A DNA stretch of 64,000 bases from Hyphodiscus hymeniophilus (taxonomy: Eukaryota; Ascomycota; Leotiomycetes; Helotiales; Hyphodiscaceae): the NCBI GenBank assembly GCA_016508695.1, contig VNKQ01000010.1:1-64000 (forward strand), read 5' to 3'. The stretch's first letter is position 1. The number at the start of each line of letters is the position of its first letter. The translations under genes were made by a program, and so were the position numbers. The notes beneath the pieces were generated by a model, which saw only the letters and a program-made list of their open reading frames with translations, did not search any database and was not told the DNA's origin. Below are positions 22,122 to 32,530 of this stretch, in pieces.

Positions 22122-25100
22122 ATGCCGAAATTCGTCCCACGTCAGCGAAAACATAAAGTCCTAGCGCGTACCAAGTCGAGATCCTACACCACAGAACCCA
22201 TTGACTCCAATGCCGTTGAGCATCTCCCCGCTGTGAAGGCAGACATTGAAGAGAAGAAACGGCAGCTCAAGGAAGAATTGAGAAAGGAAGGCACAAAGAT
22301 CAGTGGCAAGAAGGCCAAGAGATTGGAGAAATATATTGAGACGAAGCTAAGAAAGGACGAGAACAAAGAGTTGATTCAGAAGCTAGCATCGAATACGACC
22401 GACACGAGTCTCTATTCGAGTAGCAGGAAACTGGGACAAGGCAAGGAGACGAAAAGGGAGAGACTGGGGAGAGCTTTGAGGGATCACCAAGCAGGCATCA
22501 ACCTGGATGGGGATAATGAGGAAATATTGTTCGAAAAGCGGACCGTCAGGGAAGCAGAGGCTCAGAGTGAGGATGAGGACGACGAGGAAACGATCAAGGG
22601 CTTATTTCACGGCACAGCTTCCATGAAAACTCAGCCGACCACACACAGCGCTGGAGGTGGGTTGAAAAGACCACTTGAAGTTGACGAGGAAGGGAACCCG
22701 GTTTTGAAGAGACGGAAACGGAGAGGAGGGGTCAATTCCAAAGTCTCATTCAAGCATGAAACCCCAGAAGAACCGGAATGGGAGGGGTTTAGCTCTGAGT
22801 CTGAGATGGATAGCAATTCTGATAGCGAAGCTAGGGGAACGGAAAATGGCACGGATTCCTCGGACGAGTCTGCAGGTGAGGAACAGATGTCTTTAAACAC
22901 GAAGTCGATTGCAGCTTCGCAGGAGCAGGAAGATGACGAAGATGACGAGGAATCCTCAGAAGAGAGTGATGAGAGCGGAGAAGAGAGTGATGAGAGCGGG
23001 GAAGTCCCTGCCCAGAAGCAACGATCATCTGCTTTTAAAGCCTGGGCGAATCAACAGCTGCACGAAGCAATTGGTTATGAACCAGCTACGGCAACCCCAA
23101 ATGCCACCGAAACCCCAAAAATAGCAGGATTTCAACCGCGTGCACCTGAACAGGACCCGCTTCCTCTTGAGCTGCAACCGACATCAAACGACTCTCGAAA
23201 AGCTTTCAGCGTTTTGGTGACAAGACCGCCAGATGTGCAAGCGGCTCGAACACAGCTTCCAGTTGTTGGCGAGGAGCAGAAGATTATGGAAGCGATTCAT
23301 AATAATGATCTTGTTGTAATATATGGCGCTACAGGATCTGGAAAGACGACTCAAGTACCCCAATTCTTATTCGAAGCTGGATATGGCTCCCCGGACTCGC
23401 CAACGCCTGGGCTGATTGGAATCACCCAGCCTCGCAGGGTTGCCGCTGTAAGTATGGCGAAACGTGTTGGGGATGAATTGGGCGATCATGGAAAGAACGT
23501 TGCATATCAAATTCGCTTCGAAGGCTCTGTATCAACGCAAACAGCGATCAAGTTCATGACGGATGGAGTTCTTCTTAGAGAAGTGGCGCGAGATATCGCG
23601 TTGAGAAAATACTCAGCAATCATCATCGACGAGGCGCATGAGAGAAGTGTGAATACTGACATACTCATTGGAATGCTCAGTCGAGTAGTCAAACTACGAC
23701 AAGAAATGGCGCTCGAAGACCCTTCAATCAAGCCATTAAAACTCATCATCATGTCTGCAACACTACGAATCACCGACTTCACGCAAAACTCAACACTCTT
23801 TCCTAAGCCGCCTCCAGTCCTTCAAGCAGAAGGAAGACAATATCCTGTGACGATGCACTTTGCCCGCAAAACGCACCACGATTATGTGGAAGAAATATTC
23901 GGGAAGATTAGCAAGGGCCATAAGAAGCTGCCTCCCGGTGGATTTTTGATTTTCCTGACGGGTCAGAATGAAATAACGCATCTCAGCAAAAAGCTTAAAG
24001 AAGCATTTCATATCGGGCAGTCGGCTACGGGTCCTCACGTGAGGGTATCTGGAAAGGACACTCCGATTGAAACGGAGGACATTGAATTCGGTGATACGAT
24101 TGATGATAGTAAAGACGATTATGACGACGATGACGATGATGAGGTGGATATCAACGTGAATGATGATGAGTTTGAAATTGGAGAAGAAAGCGAGACTGGA
24201 CCCGGGAGAATGCATGTCCTTCCACTATACTCGCTGCTTCCCACGAGAGAGCAGCTACGAGTTTTTGAACCACCGCCAGATGGATCGCGACTTGTTGTTC
24301 TAGCCACCAATGTTGCCGAGACGAGTTTAACCATTCCTGGCATCCGCTACGTGTTTGACTGTGGAAGATCGAAGGAACGCAAGTACGACCGAACCACAGG
24401 CGTGCAAAGCTTCGAAGTCGGCTGGATCAGCAAAGCTAGCGCAAACCAGCGTGCTGGTCGTGCTGGACGTACAGGGCCGGGTCATTGCTACAAACTTTAC
24501 TCATCAGCTGTGTATGAACGAGATTTCAAAGATTTCGCAGAGCCTGAAATACTACGTATGCCAATCGAAGGAGTGGTACTACAGCTGAAAGCTATGAATC
24601 TTCAGCATGTGGTCAATTTTCCCTTTCCAACACCACCGGATCGACAAAGTCTCGCTAATTCTGAGAAACTCTTGACATACCTATCTGCGATCTCACCGAA
24701 TGGTCAAATTACGTCGATTGGCTCAACTATGTCCATCTTCCCTCTATCACCCCGATTTGCCCGTATTCTACTTGTTGGTCACGTCAATAACTGTCTTCCG
24801 TACACTGTTGCTCTCGTAGCTGGCCTTTCGGCAGCGGATGTATTCATTCCTGAGAATCAGGTCATTCCTGCAGTGGCGATTGCTCCAAAAGTAGACGGCG
24901 ACTATCTCACCAACGCCGAGCGAATCGAAGAAGAGGCTCGCAGCAATAAGAGACGGCATTTCAACAGAATTCAGAAGATATTCTGCTCCACAGACGACCG
25001 ATCCGATGCTATCAAGCTGCTCCAAGTCGTTGCTGAATTCGCTCACGAGCCTACGGAGGCATGGTGCCAGTCGCATTATGTGCGATTCAAGGTTCTGAAA

Positions 25101-25748
25101 GAAATACAACAGCTCCGGCGTCAAATCACAGAGCTTCTCCGTACGAATATAGCTGCATTTTCCTCTCTGAAATACCAGGACAAATTAGATCAACCAACAG
25201 CGAAACAAGTGAAAACTTTGAAACAGGTGATAGCAGCAGGATTCCTCGACCACGTTGCAATTCGAGCCAATCTAGCACCCAATCCCCCAGAAGAGCATCG
25301 AAAACCTACTCGAGCCATCGACGTCCCGTACCTAACCTTATTCCCATCGAATACCTCACAGGTTGATGAAGACAAAGCTGTATATATTCACCCCTCGTCA
25401 CCTCTGGCACACCTCAGCACTCAAGAATGTCCGGAATATGTCGTGTACTCGTATCTTCAGCGGGTATCATCTACCGTTTCTGGGAAAATCCCCAAGACGA
25501 GGATGACGGCGCTGACGGATATTCCTGGCAGTCAGCTAGCTGCTTTGGCCAAAGGTACTCCGCTTCTGTATTATGGCAAACCGATCAAGGAGATCAAGTC
25601 TGCTGCTGTATCAGACTCGGGAAGCGTTAGAGAATGCTGGGTGATACCATATCTTAGGCCAGAAGGATCGGGAGCCATTGGATGGCCTTTGCCGGCCAGA
25701 AAAGTAGTGCAAAAGAAGATACCAGGGAGAGGCTGGGTTGTGGAGTAG
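22122..25748 (+). CDS. ECM16: DEAH-box RNA helicase Dhr1/Ecm16 (DHX37 family), 1208 aa
   Basis: Single exon. The helicase core starts near residue 390: Walker A GATGSGKTT (about 403), DEAH in IIIDEAHERSVNTD (about 502), motif III SAT in MSATLRITDF, and motif VI QRAGRAGRTGPG. HA2 and OB-fold regions follow to the C-terminus. The N-terminal 390 residues are charged with basic and acidic runs. A long acidic insert (DDYDDDDDD region, near residue 670) splits the RecA2 half, a feature of this family. Yeast Dhr1 unwinds U3 snoRNA from pre-18S rRNA in the small-subunit processome. Length is close to yeast (about 1270 aa). The start ATG is followed by MPKFVPRQRKHKV, a conserved basic N-terminus. Confidence 0.95.
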   Translation: MPKFVPRQRKHKVLARTKSRSYTTEPIDSNAVEHLPAVKADIEEKKRQLKEELRKEGTKISGKKAKRLEKYIETKLRKDENKELIQKLASNTTDTSLYSSSRKLGQGKETKRERLGRALRDHQAGINLDGDNEEILFEKRTVREAEAQSEDEDDEETIKGLFHGTASMKTQPTTHSAGGGLKRPLEVDEEGNPVLKRRKRRGGVNSKVSFKHETPEEPEWEGFSSESEMDSNSDSEARGTENGTDSSDESAGEEQMSLNTKSIAASQEQEDDEDDEESSEESDESGEESDESGEVPAQKQRSSAFKAWANQQLHEAIGYEPATATPNATETPKIAGFQPRAPEQDPLPLELQPTSNDSRKAFSVLVTRPPDVQAARTQLPVVGEEQKIMEAIHNNDLVVIYGATGSGKTTQVPQFLFEAGYGSPDSPTPGLIGITQPRRVAAVSMAKRVGDELGDHGKNVAYQIRFEGSVSTQTAIKFMTDGVLLREVARDIALRKYSAIIIDEAHERSVNTDILIGMLSRVVKLRQEMALEDPSIKPLKLIIMSATLRITDFTQNSTLFPKPPPVLQAEGRQYPVTMHFARKTHHDYVEEIFGKISKGHKKLPPGGFLIFLTGQNEITHLSKKLKEAFHIGQSATGPHVRVSGKDTPIETEDIEFGDTIDDSKDDYDDDDDDEVDINVNDDEFEIGEESETGPGRMHVLPLYSLLPTREQLRVFEPPPDGSRLVVLATNVAETSLTIPGIRYVFDCGRSKERKYDRTTGVQSFEVGWISKASANQRAGRAGRTGPGHCYKLYSSAVYERDFKDFAEPEILRMPIEGVVLQLKAMNLQHVVNFPFPTPPDRQSLANSEKLLTYLSAISPNGQITSIGSTMSIFPLSPRFARILLVGHVNNCLPYTVALVAGLSAADVFIPENQVIPAVAIAPKVDGDYLTNAERIEEEARSNKRRHFNRIQKIFCSTDDRSDAIKLLQVVAEFAHEPTEAWCQSHYVRFKVLKEIQQLRRQITELLRTNIAAFSSLKYQDKLDQPTAKQVKTLKQVIAAGFLDHVAIRANLAPNPPEEHRKPTRAIDVPYLTLFPSNTSQVDEDKAVYIHPSSPLAHLSTQECPEYVVYSYLQRVSSTVSGKIPKTRMTALTDIPGSQLAALAKGTPLLYYGKPIKEIKSAAVSDSGSVRECWVIPYLRPEGSGAIGWPLPARKVVQKKIPGRGWVVE

Positions 25749-26171
25749 GATTATAATGGTTATGATCAGGACATTGACTTGGCGATTCAAGAATAAAGCG
25801 TTCGATTCGCAGTGTAAGTCGTGATATAATGGTAGAGCACTCAGCTGTCCCCCAAAAGTGACGCGTGCATGCCATATAAGGCCCTTCTTGGACTGCAAAT
25901 GTTTTCAAGGCATATCTGCTGAGCGATCGCCAAGTTTTCAGAGTATCGGTACTCTCTTTATTGTGCTTCGGACTTGACTGCCCGTCGAGTTGACGGAGGC
26001 AGCCGAGAAGGTTAGGACAAAGCAATGATTGAACAAAGCATTCGGACCTTATGTCGTGGAGACTGTTATGCCATGCATTTTTATTCCTTCTAATCATCAT
26101 TCCGTTTGAAGGTTCTATATCTTGATTTAACCGACCCTGTTCATTAAGACCACAGAGTCATCAAATGCACA
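25749..26171. other. Intergenic, no gene seen
   Basis: The stretch holds the 3' end of DHR1 and the promoter of the small Cys-rich gene. A tRNA-like A-box resemblance near 25825 was examined and rejected. Confidence 0.45.
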
Positions 26172-26834
26172 ATGTGCAAAACATACACCCGCTACTATGC
26201 GTGCGACCACATTTACGGAGTGCAGACGAGACTCTGTTCCGATCGAGAACACGAGGTAGGGGCTGAACTTCTGACACCCAGGAGTTGTCCGAATTATCGC
26301 AACAAAAGAGCCCAGGTCCCTGCTTCGAATTCCGCAAAGGAGCAGAAGGTAGAGGAATGTCTACTGTGTAAATTCAGATCTGCTTCTCTTGACAAGCCCC
26401 CAACCCTGGCAGCCAATAGTCCGCCTATGAGGTATAGTGCGTAAGCTTCCATGTTTGATCTCTGGATCCTTCATTTTTATCAAATGTTCTGCCTTCCTAA
26501 GTGAGGAGTATCGCGTTACTGATATTGCCGGACAGAAAATATGATTGTGAAGGCCGAAGCAGAAGGCTTTCCGTCTACCTTCAAGGCCGATATTGTCAAC
26601 TGGCATGCGGTGGGAGAGAGACATGCTATTTTCAACGTCTTCGAGGAGGAGGATAAGATCAATGCCAAAGCTATCTCAAACAAGGGTGATCAAGTAGGCG
26701 CCATGAAAGATGCAGAGAGTTCAAAACATTCGGTCGGAAGAGAAGGAACAAGTGGTGCAGTTAGTGCAAGAGATGCACAATACAAAGGCTACGTGTACTA
26801 TGATCCTACCGCCAATGCATATTATGAGCACTAG
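26172..26834 (+). CDS. Small Cys-containing hypothetical protein, 187 aa
   Basis: Two exons, 26172-26436 and 26536-26834, with a 99-nt intron. The donor A|GTGCGT was chosen because it alone keeps phase with the acceptor GGACAG. The predicted junction reads MRY-K-NMIVKAEAEG. The N-terminus is Cys/His-bearing (MCKTYTRYYACDHIYGVQTRLC, then RSCPNYRN and EECLLCKF), which could coordinate a metal, but the spacing fits no named finger. The second exon is hydrophilic and ends in a Tyr-rich tail (GYVYYDPTANAYYEH). I do not recognise the family. The donor choice is uncertain, and an alternative GTAAGC donor four bases on would break the frame. Confidence 0.55.
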
Positions 26835-27710
26835 GCGTGATGGATAGACAGCGAGATAGCTCAATAGGCAGCTGAGCCCAGACTTCTAGCAGGGGCTTTA
26901 AGGAGCCATTTACGTTGAATTGGAAACGGAATGAAGATGCGTGTGTCGTTTGGAATAGAAACGCTCTCTCATATTTCGATCCTCGGCCTGCAATCTGTAT
27001 GATCTTTTTGTGTACTAAAATATAGCAAGGCTCGTGATGAAGTCAGGTTATGTGTTAGGAGTATCAGACTAGAGCCGGCTTATCCCTCCTCGCGGCCAGG
27101 ACTTCCGAGTGCTCCTATGGTAAACAAAGACAGCATGGTATCAATTTCTTCCTTTATGCACAGGTGCAAAGATTTCTGGCATGGGCTTCGGGATGTTTCT
27201 CTTTCTTCACCATGAGTGATTTCAATCTAGTAACCAGTCCTTTAGAATATCTGATAGAAATTCTGAATTTCTGGAGATTTACGAAAGAGGAAACTTCGCT
27301 GTTGTCAAACCTATAGCGCCCTTGACATGTCAAGGATATTTATTGCGAAGTCCGCTCGTAGGCTTTGTTTGATACCCGGCCCCCGTTCTCATCAACGAAT
27401 CCTGACATAGATACCGTAGTGGCGGTTGCCCCCACTCTTACTTTATCACAGGCGCCGCCTTTGGAGGGCTACCAGGGCTTTAATGCCTGTCTAACATTCG
27501 CTAGCTGACTCATATGCTGACTCCCAGGCGACTTTGGACCTGTTCATCGTAGTGGTTCCCGTCCTATGTACTGTAGATGCTCGGCACAGAAGTCTGGGTA
27601 CAGTACAATTAGACGAGGTCACGAAAATAGTTAACCACATTTCCTCGATCTTCGCCAGCCCTTCGTTCAACACCGCCGAACCTTCATAACTTTCAGCGAG
27701 ATACTCAGAT
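26835..27710. other. Intergenic, 0.9 kb, no gene seen
   Basis: No credible open frame is present. A stretch near 26850-26890 resembles a tRNA A-box region but lacks a B-box and a foldable acceptor stem. Confidence 0.45.
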
Positions 27711-29759
27711 ATGAGAAGCACTGGTATGGCGACAAGCCGAGACAGTCTTGCCTGCACAAAATTCTTTGAAGGTCGTGCGGCATTGATTGTGGAGGAGAAA
27801 AGACAGCGCAGTGGTATTATGGACCACGGTACGAACAATTTTTTCATTGCTAATGCCTGGTGTTTAGATCATGAATTCCGCGAAGCCCTCACTCCAATCG
27901 CCCAAAGAGCATCTGCGATTGTTTCACGCCTCCGTCATGAGGAAAGGACATCCATTTGGAAGACCCAAGGCCAGGAGAGTCACGAGCTGTTCCCTGGAAT
28001 GATGTTCAATGCCGCCAAGTCGCACATGGAAGGAACCCGATTATGGGAGATTGTGAGGAAGATGCCTAAAGGAGCATTACTTCACGCACAGTACGGTTCA
28101 AATTTGTGACTTAGCTTCCCACGTTCAATGGCTAACCAAGCTGCAAGTCTCGGGGCAACAGTAGATTTGGAATGGGTATTTCGAACTGCACTCGAAACTC
28201 CAGGCATGTGCATATCATCCTCTACGCGATTGGATTCGGCCGCGACAAGGCAGAACGCGATGGTGAAGTTCTCCATTAACAAGGCAAATTACAAGAAATC
28301 CTCCTCAATCTGGTCACCTTATTATACGCCAGAATCGCTCATTCCAATAGAGGATGCGGCATCTACTTTCCCTGATGGGCCTGGCGGTCGAGAAGCCTTT
28401 GTACAGTGGATGAAGGACTGCTGTTCAATTACGCAAGATGAGTCCCTTCAGCATCACCTCGGAGTTGATGATGTTTGGAAAAAATTACAAAACGCTTTCG
28501 TTATCTTGTGCCCAATCATTTATTATGAGCCAGTCATGCGGGCCTTCCTCCGGCAACTTTTCAGGACCTTATTGGAAGACGGCGTGAGATGGGTGGAGCT
28601 TAGGACGGTATTCATCACTCCTTTTCTCCTTGAAGGCGAAGAGTCCCCTCCTACGTCGAGGAGTCAGGACCTAGCGAGAGTTTTCACCGAAGAGATTGCC
28701 AAGTTCAGAAGCGAGGAAGAAGGGTTTTGGGGGGCGCGATTCATTTGGACCGCAATGAGGGGTGGGAATAGAACTCAAATACTGGATGGTAAGTTGACCC
28801 ACCTCTGATCGCGCTTGATAACCAGTCGTTTGCACCGTCCCATTGACTGTGAAGCACGACTTGGTCTTTCTGGGTGATTAAACATAAAAGATGAAGTCAC
28901 TTTGATGATATGGACCAAACCATTGACAGGTTGATTCAATTGACTCAACATTCTGACAATGCCTGCAGATATGAAACAATGTATCGAGATTAAGAAAAGC
29001 TTTCCAGAATTGATCTCGGGCTATGACCTCGTTGGACAGGAAGATCTAGGACGTACTCTTCACGATCTAATACCTGAGCTTATCTGGTTCAAAGAAGCTT
29101 GCACTACTGCAGGAGTCGAGATACCGTTCTTCTTCCATGCAGGCGAATGTCTCGGGGATGGCGATGAGACCGATCAGAACCTTTTTGATGCCGTGCTCTT
29201 TGGGACCCGTCGGATTGGCCATGGATTTTCTTTGTACAAGCACCCCTTACTCATTGATATGGTCAAAGAGAAAAACATCTTGATTGAGAGCTGCCCGATC
29301 TCAAATGAGGTACTTCGGTACACAGCGTCGATTCTGTCGCATCCACTACCTGCGTTGCTAGCGAGAGGGGTCAAGGCCGCGCTTTCAAACGATGATCCGG
29401 CTTTGCTGGGCCAAGGAACGAGCGGTGTCACGCATGACTTCTGGCAGGCATTGCAGGGGTGGGAGAATCTAGGGCTGGAAGGTTTGGTAAGTATCTTGAC
29501 TTCTGTTTCCTCCTGGCTCTGTATTTCTTGAGCCAAACCTTATTCATTGATTTATTCGCTGATTCCTTGGTAGGGATCTCTCGCTCAAAACAGTATACAG
29601 TGGTCCGCCTTTCAAGATCAAACAGAACAGGAATGGTTGAGAGATGTTGAGGCAGGGACGCAAGGAGGGGGCATCAAAGCCAAGCGTATGCAGCAATGGG
29701 CGACTGACTGGGAGACCTTCTGTCAGTGGGTGGTAGCAGAATTTGGCGAGAAGATCTGA
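27711..29759 (+). CDS. Adenosine deaminase, ADGF/CECR1 (ADA2) type, 556 aa
   Basis: Five exons: 27711-27813, 27868-28090, 28148-28788, 28969-29486, 29574-29759. The introns are 54, 57, 180 and 87 nt; the first skips a 54-nt in-frame piece, restoring the family reading RSDHEFREALTPIAQRA. Catalytic and metal motifs: MPKGALLHAH (zinc-binding HxH), FFFHAGECLGDGD (HAGE), RIGHGFSL, and the C-terminal SNDDP. Further blocks include DGVRWVELR, GYDLVGQEDLG and SHPLPALLARGV. The enzyme converts adenosine or 2'-deoxyadenosine to the inosine form. Unlike animal ADA2 there is no signal peptide, so it is probably cytosolic. The N-terminus before KFFEGRAALI is short; an earlier exon cannot be excluded. Confidence 0.9.
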
Positions 29760-29989
29760 AAATATCAGTCAATGTTCTGAATAAACGTGCATCAAGCTTC
29801 CTGGAGAATTCACAGGCACCTGGAAGGTCAGATCATATACGATCTGATGGAGGAGTGCAGTGTAACCCTAATCCAGAGTCTGGTTAGTTGTCTCGACACT
29901 ATTCAATGGGGAAATGGCAAATGTATCTTCATTTGTGGCACATCTGCAGTATCTAGTGTGGATTCTGTAGCCAATGTCGCGAGGATCTT

Positions 29990-31880
29990 TCAGTCTGAGA
30001 GACCCTTTTTGGAAGGCTCTGCTCCAACAGTTTCAATACCGTTGCTGGTATTGCTCTCAGCACCTAGCTCTCCAGTCGCAATACCCTCAACAACTTCATC
30101 AGTGGTCAATCCAGCTTCTTTCGCGACCCGAAGAAGCTTCCTCTCTTCGACGTATATTCTGCAGTTCTCTCTCCCTTTCTCGATATCCACGAACCAAATG
30201 ACGATACTAGCGGCTGTGCATAGCGCAAAGAGGAATGGAAAGCCCATCCAGTTATTGTTTGTGGCGTTGATGATCGCTTGGATGACGTTGGGTCCGATGA
30301 TACTAGAGGCACGATTGGTGATACCAAAGAGTCCAAAAAACATGTTTTCGTAGCCTCGCGGTGTCACCTCGGACATCATTGTCTGTGCATAGGCATAGTA
30401 TGGAGCCTGGAATAGCCCAAACAAGATGTTGTAGATCCAGAAGTCTCGGACATGGTGATATCCCACTCTGTTCGACCATAGTCCGAGCATGCCATAGAAT
30501 GGAATGAAGACACTGAATGCATTCGTAATCATGAACATGTATTTCGTTCTGATTCCGAAATATTTTTGGATATACCAGAATCCAAAAGTGGAGGTGATAG
30601 AGCATGCTGCCTGTGAGAGTCCGAGGTACGTAATTTCGAGGAAGGAAAAGGAGACGATATTGTTCTGAATGATAGACACGAGCGTTCCAGTTGTGTTAAG
30701 CCCATCCGCAAGCAAAAAGAAAGCAATCAGGTACATAAATGTCTGAGGAAGATGTCGGATTTCACGGACTGCGAGGAAAACTTGTTTCCAGCCAATTGTC
30801 AAGTAATTGCTTCCTTTCGGAACTTTTGGCCCAGGTCGAGGCTGCTGGAAGATAAACCACCAAACTCCGAGCACAACCCAATCTGCGAAGATTAGTGTGT
30901 GAGGAAGGATTCAAAGCCTCGTCGACTTACAGGAGTTCGTCAAGCACAAGGCGAGATTGTTTCCGAATGCATGTCCTTGCAAAGGCAGCAGAACGGACAG
31001 GTTGATAACGAGCGTCAGGAGGTATCCGATATTGGAGTGCGCGGTGGAAATATTGCTGATGTGATTCCGTTCCATACTCTCAATCTTGTCGTACTCGGCC
31101 TGGTTGATTTTCCCATCTTTCAGGTCTTCCTCCCTCGCCTTCCGCACATCTGGCATATATCGAGCCAGTCGAGGAAACAAGGCTGCATAGAAGACCAGGG
31201 TAGCTCCCTATTTGTTCGTCAGATCCGTGTCAACATGCAGGGGACGTAGTCACCCACGTAAGCCACATATGAAATAACATAAAGCACCATGGCTGCTGGC
31301 CATTGATTGGAATGACGAATTGCCATCATCCCATATTGAAAAACCCAGCAAACAGCAGTCAAGAAGAGTAAGAGCCAGCGCCCAAAATTCCCATAGTCTG
31401 CTGCAGATCCTAACGCCACGAAAATGACGGTCATAATGGCGAAGCAAAGGCCATTAGCGATGAGAACCACGCTCGCGACTGATTTTGTCCCTGAACCCCA
31501 CGACACAACGCATCCAGCATTCCCGCAGTTTCCTTTTTCAATGGGTGAAACGGCTGGGTCCCAACCTGCGCTGGTCAAAGCGGATTGGAATAGGGCTTGT
31601 GAGTAAGATCCAGGACCAACTCCGTTGTCACCCTGCAATTATTGACTTAGCTTTCCACAGCTGAACGGAGGTAGGGTGGAACTGGGTGACTTACATTGTA
31701 GTACAAGTAATAAGACCATAACTCTTTTTTGGTGGTAGTGGGCTGAACAAAAGCATCTTCATCTGCTCCAAACAGTTGCTCGTACTTGACGAGGTTCTCT
31801 TTGATTTCCTTCTTCTTCGTCTCGTCGATCTCGGTCGTCAAGTGCTTGGAAATCACGTTGGCGCTTGAATCGTCGTCCAT
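29990..31880 (-). CDS. Atg22-like MFS transporter, 576 aa from the first usable ATG
   Basis: Four exons: 31880-31695, 31632-31258, 31207-30931, 30882-29990. The introns are 62, 50 and 48 nt with CTAAG, CTGAC and CTAAT branch sites, and the phase closes. Family blocks: ELWSYYLYYN|GDNGVGPGSYSQALFQSALTSAGWDP, MAAIRHSNQWPAAM-type loop, MERNHISNISTAHSNIGYL, and about 11-12 membrane segments. Yeast Atg22 exports amino acids from the vacuole after autophagy; this relative belongs to a wider fungal Atg22-like group whose role is less certain. The start is doubtful: 5' of the ATG, about 230 nt still read like conserved N-terminal protein but in two other frames, after an in-frame stop (see findings). 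The gene may therefore be 5'-damaged. Confidence 0.8.
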
Positions 31881-32530
31881 GCTGCCAGTTCTTCTGGAAG
31901 ACGTTCAGGTTCCCCTTGAGCGAATGGAGAAGGCTGAGGAGATGGAGCACTAATAAGAACGGGGTTCCTGGCTCATTGATATAAGTTCCACTCTCGGGTC
32001 TCGAGCCATATCCCTGTTGCTCGTTTCCCTTATTTAGTGCTGTCCTCTTATCAGGTCCCTCGGCCTCCGCTTCCAAGTCTGTTGGATACCAGTGCTCCAA
32101 CAGACGGATACGCCACTACCCGTACAGATTAGCATCGTGATCGTCGTCCATATCGCTGTCGATGGCGGGGAATGATACAACGTTGTATCAACGTTGTATT
32201 GCATGGCTCGCTCGCATGGGTGCAGGTTGGTTTTATTCCGGCGATTGTCCCGATGCCCGGGTTCACCGGTCGGTCGAAAACGAGAAACGACACGTGACGT
32301 TATAAGTCTAGCCTTCACTGCACAGTAAGGTATTTACGGAGGTACACAGCCCGCATGCGCGGGACGAATGCAGGAGGAGCTTAGGAAGGAGACGGAGGTA
32401 GGTGCAGATCTTATATTCTTATACCAGGGATGCGTCGTGAGCTTTGAGCTTTGAGCAACTCGGTCTCGAAAGGGTGGAAGAATACTTCAGCAGTCTGTAA
32501 CGACGCACCGTGTCTTCATCCATCCACTCA
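31881..32530. other. Divergent intergenic region with a decayed or misread 5' coding extension
   Basis: The left part (31881-32160, reverse strand) contains protein-like readings continuing the Atg22-like gene upstream in shifted frames. The right part is the promoter of the GH3-GNAT gene and includes an 18-bp perfect palindrome (32173-32190). Confidence 0.5.
32173..32190. promoter_or_regulatory. 18-bp perfect palindrome, possible transcription-factor site
   Basis: TGATACAACGTTGTATCA equals its own reverse complement. It is followed directly by a second partial copy (ACGTTGTAT), so three half-sites are stacked. It lies between two divergent starts, 31880 and 32531. A dimeric regulator is possible, but no named motif is matched. 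Confidence 0.4.

Noticed and set aside
25803..25865. tRNA-like sequence (GATATAATGGTAGAGCACTCAGCTGTC)
   Set aside because: Resembles an A-box and D-arm, but no B-box, anticodon stem or acceptor pairing follows.
26850..26920. tRNA-like sequence (TAGCTCAATAGGCAGCTGAGC)
   Set aside because: D-arm-like only; no GGTTCRANTCC box and no acceptor stem.
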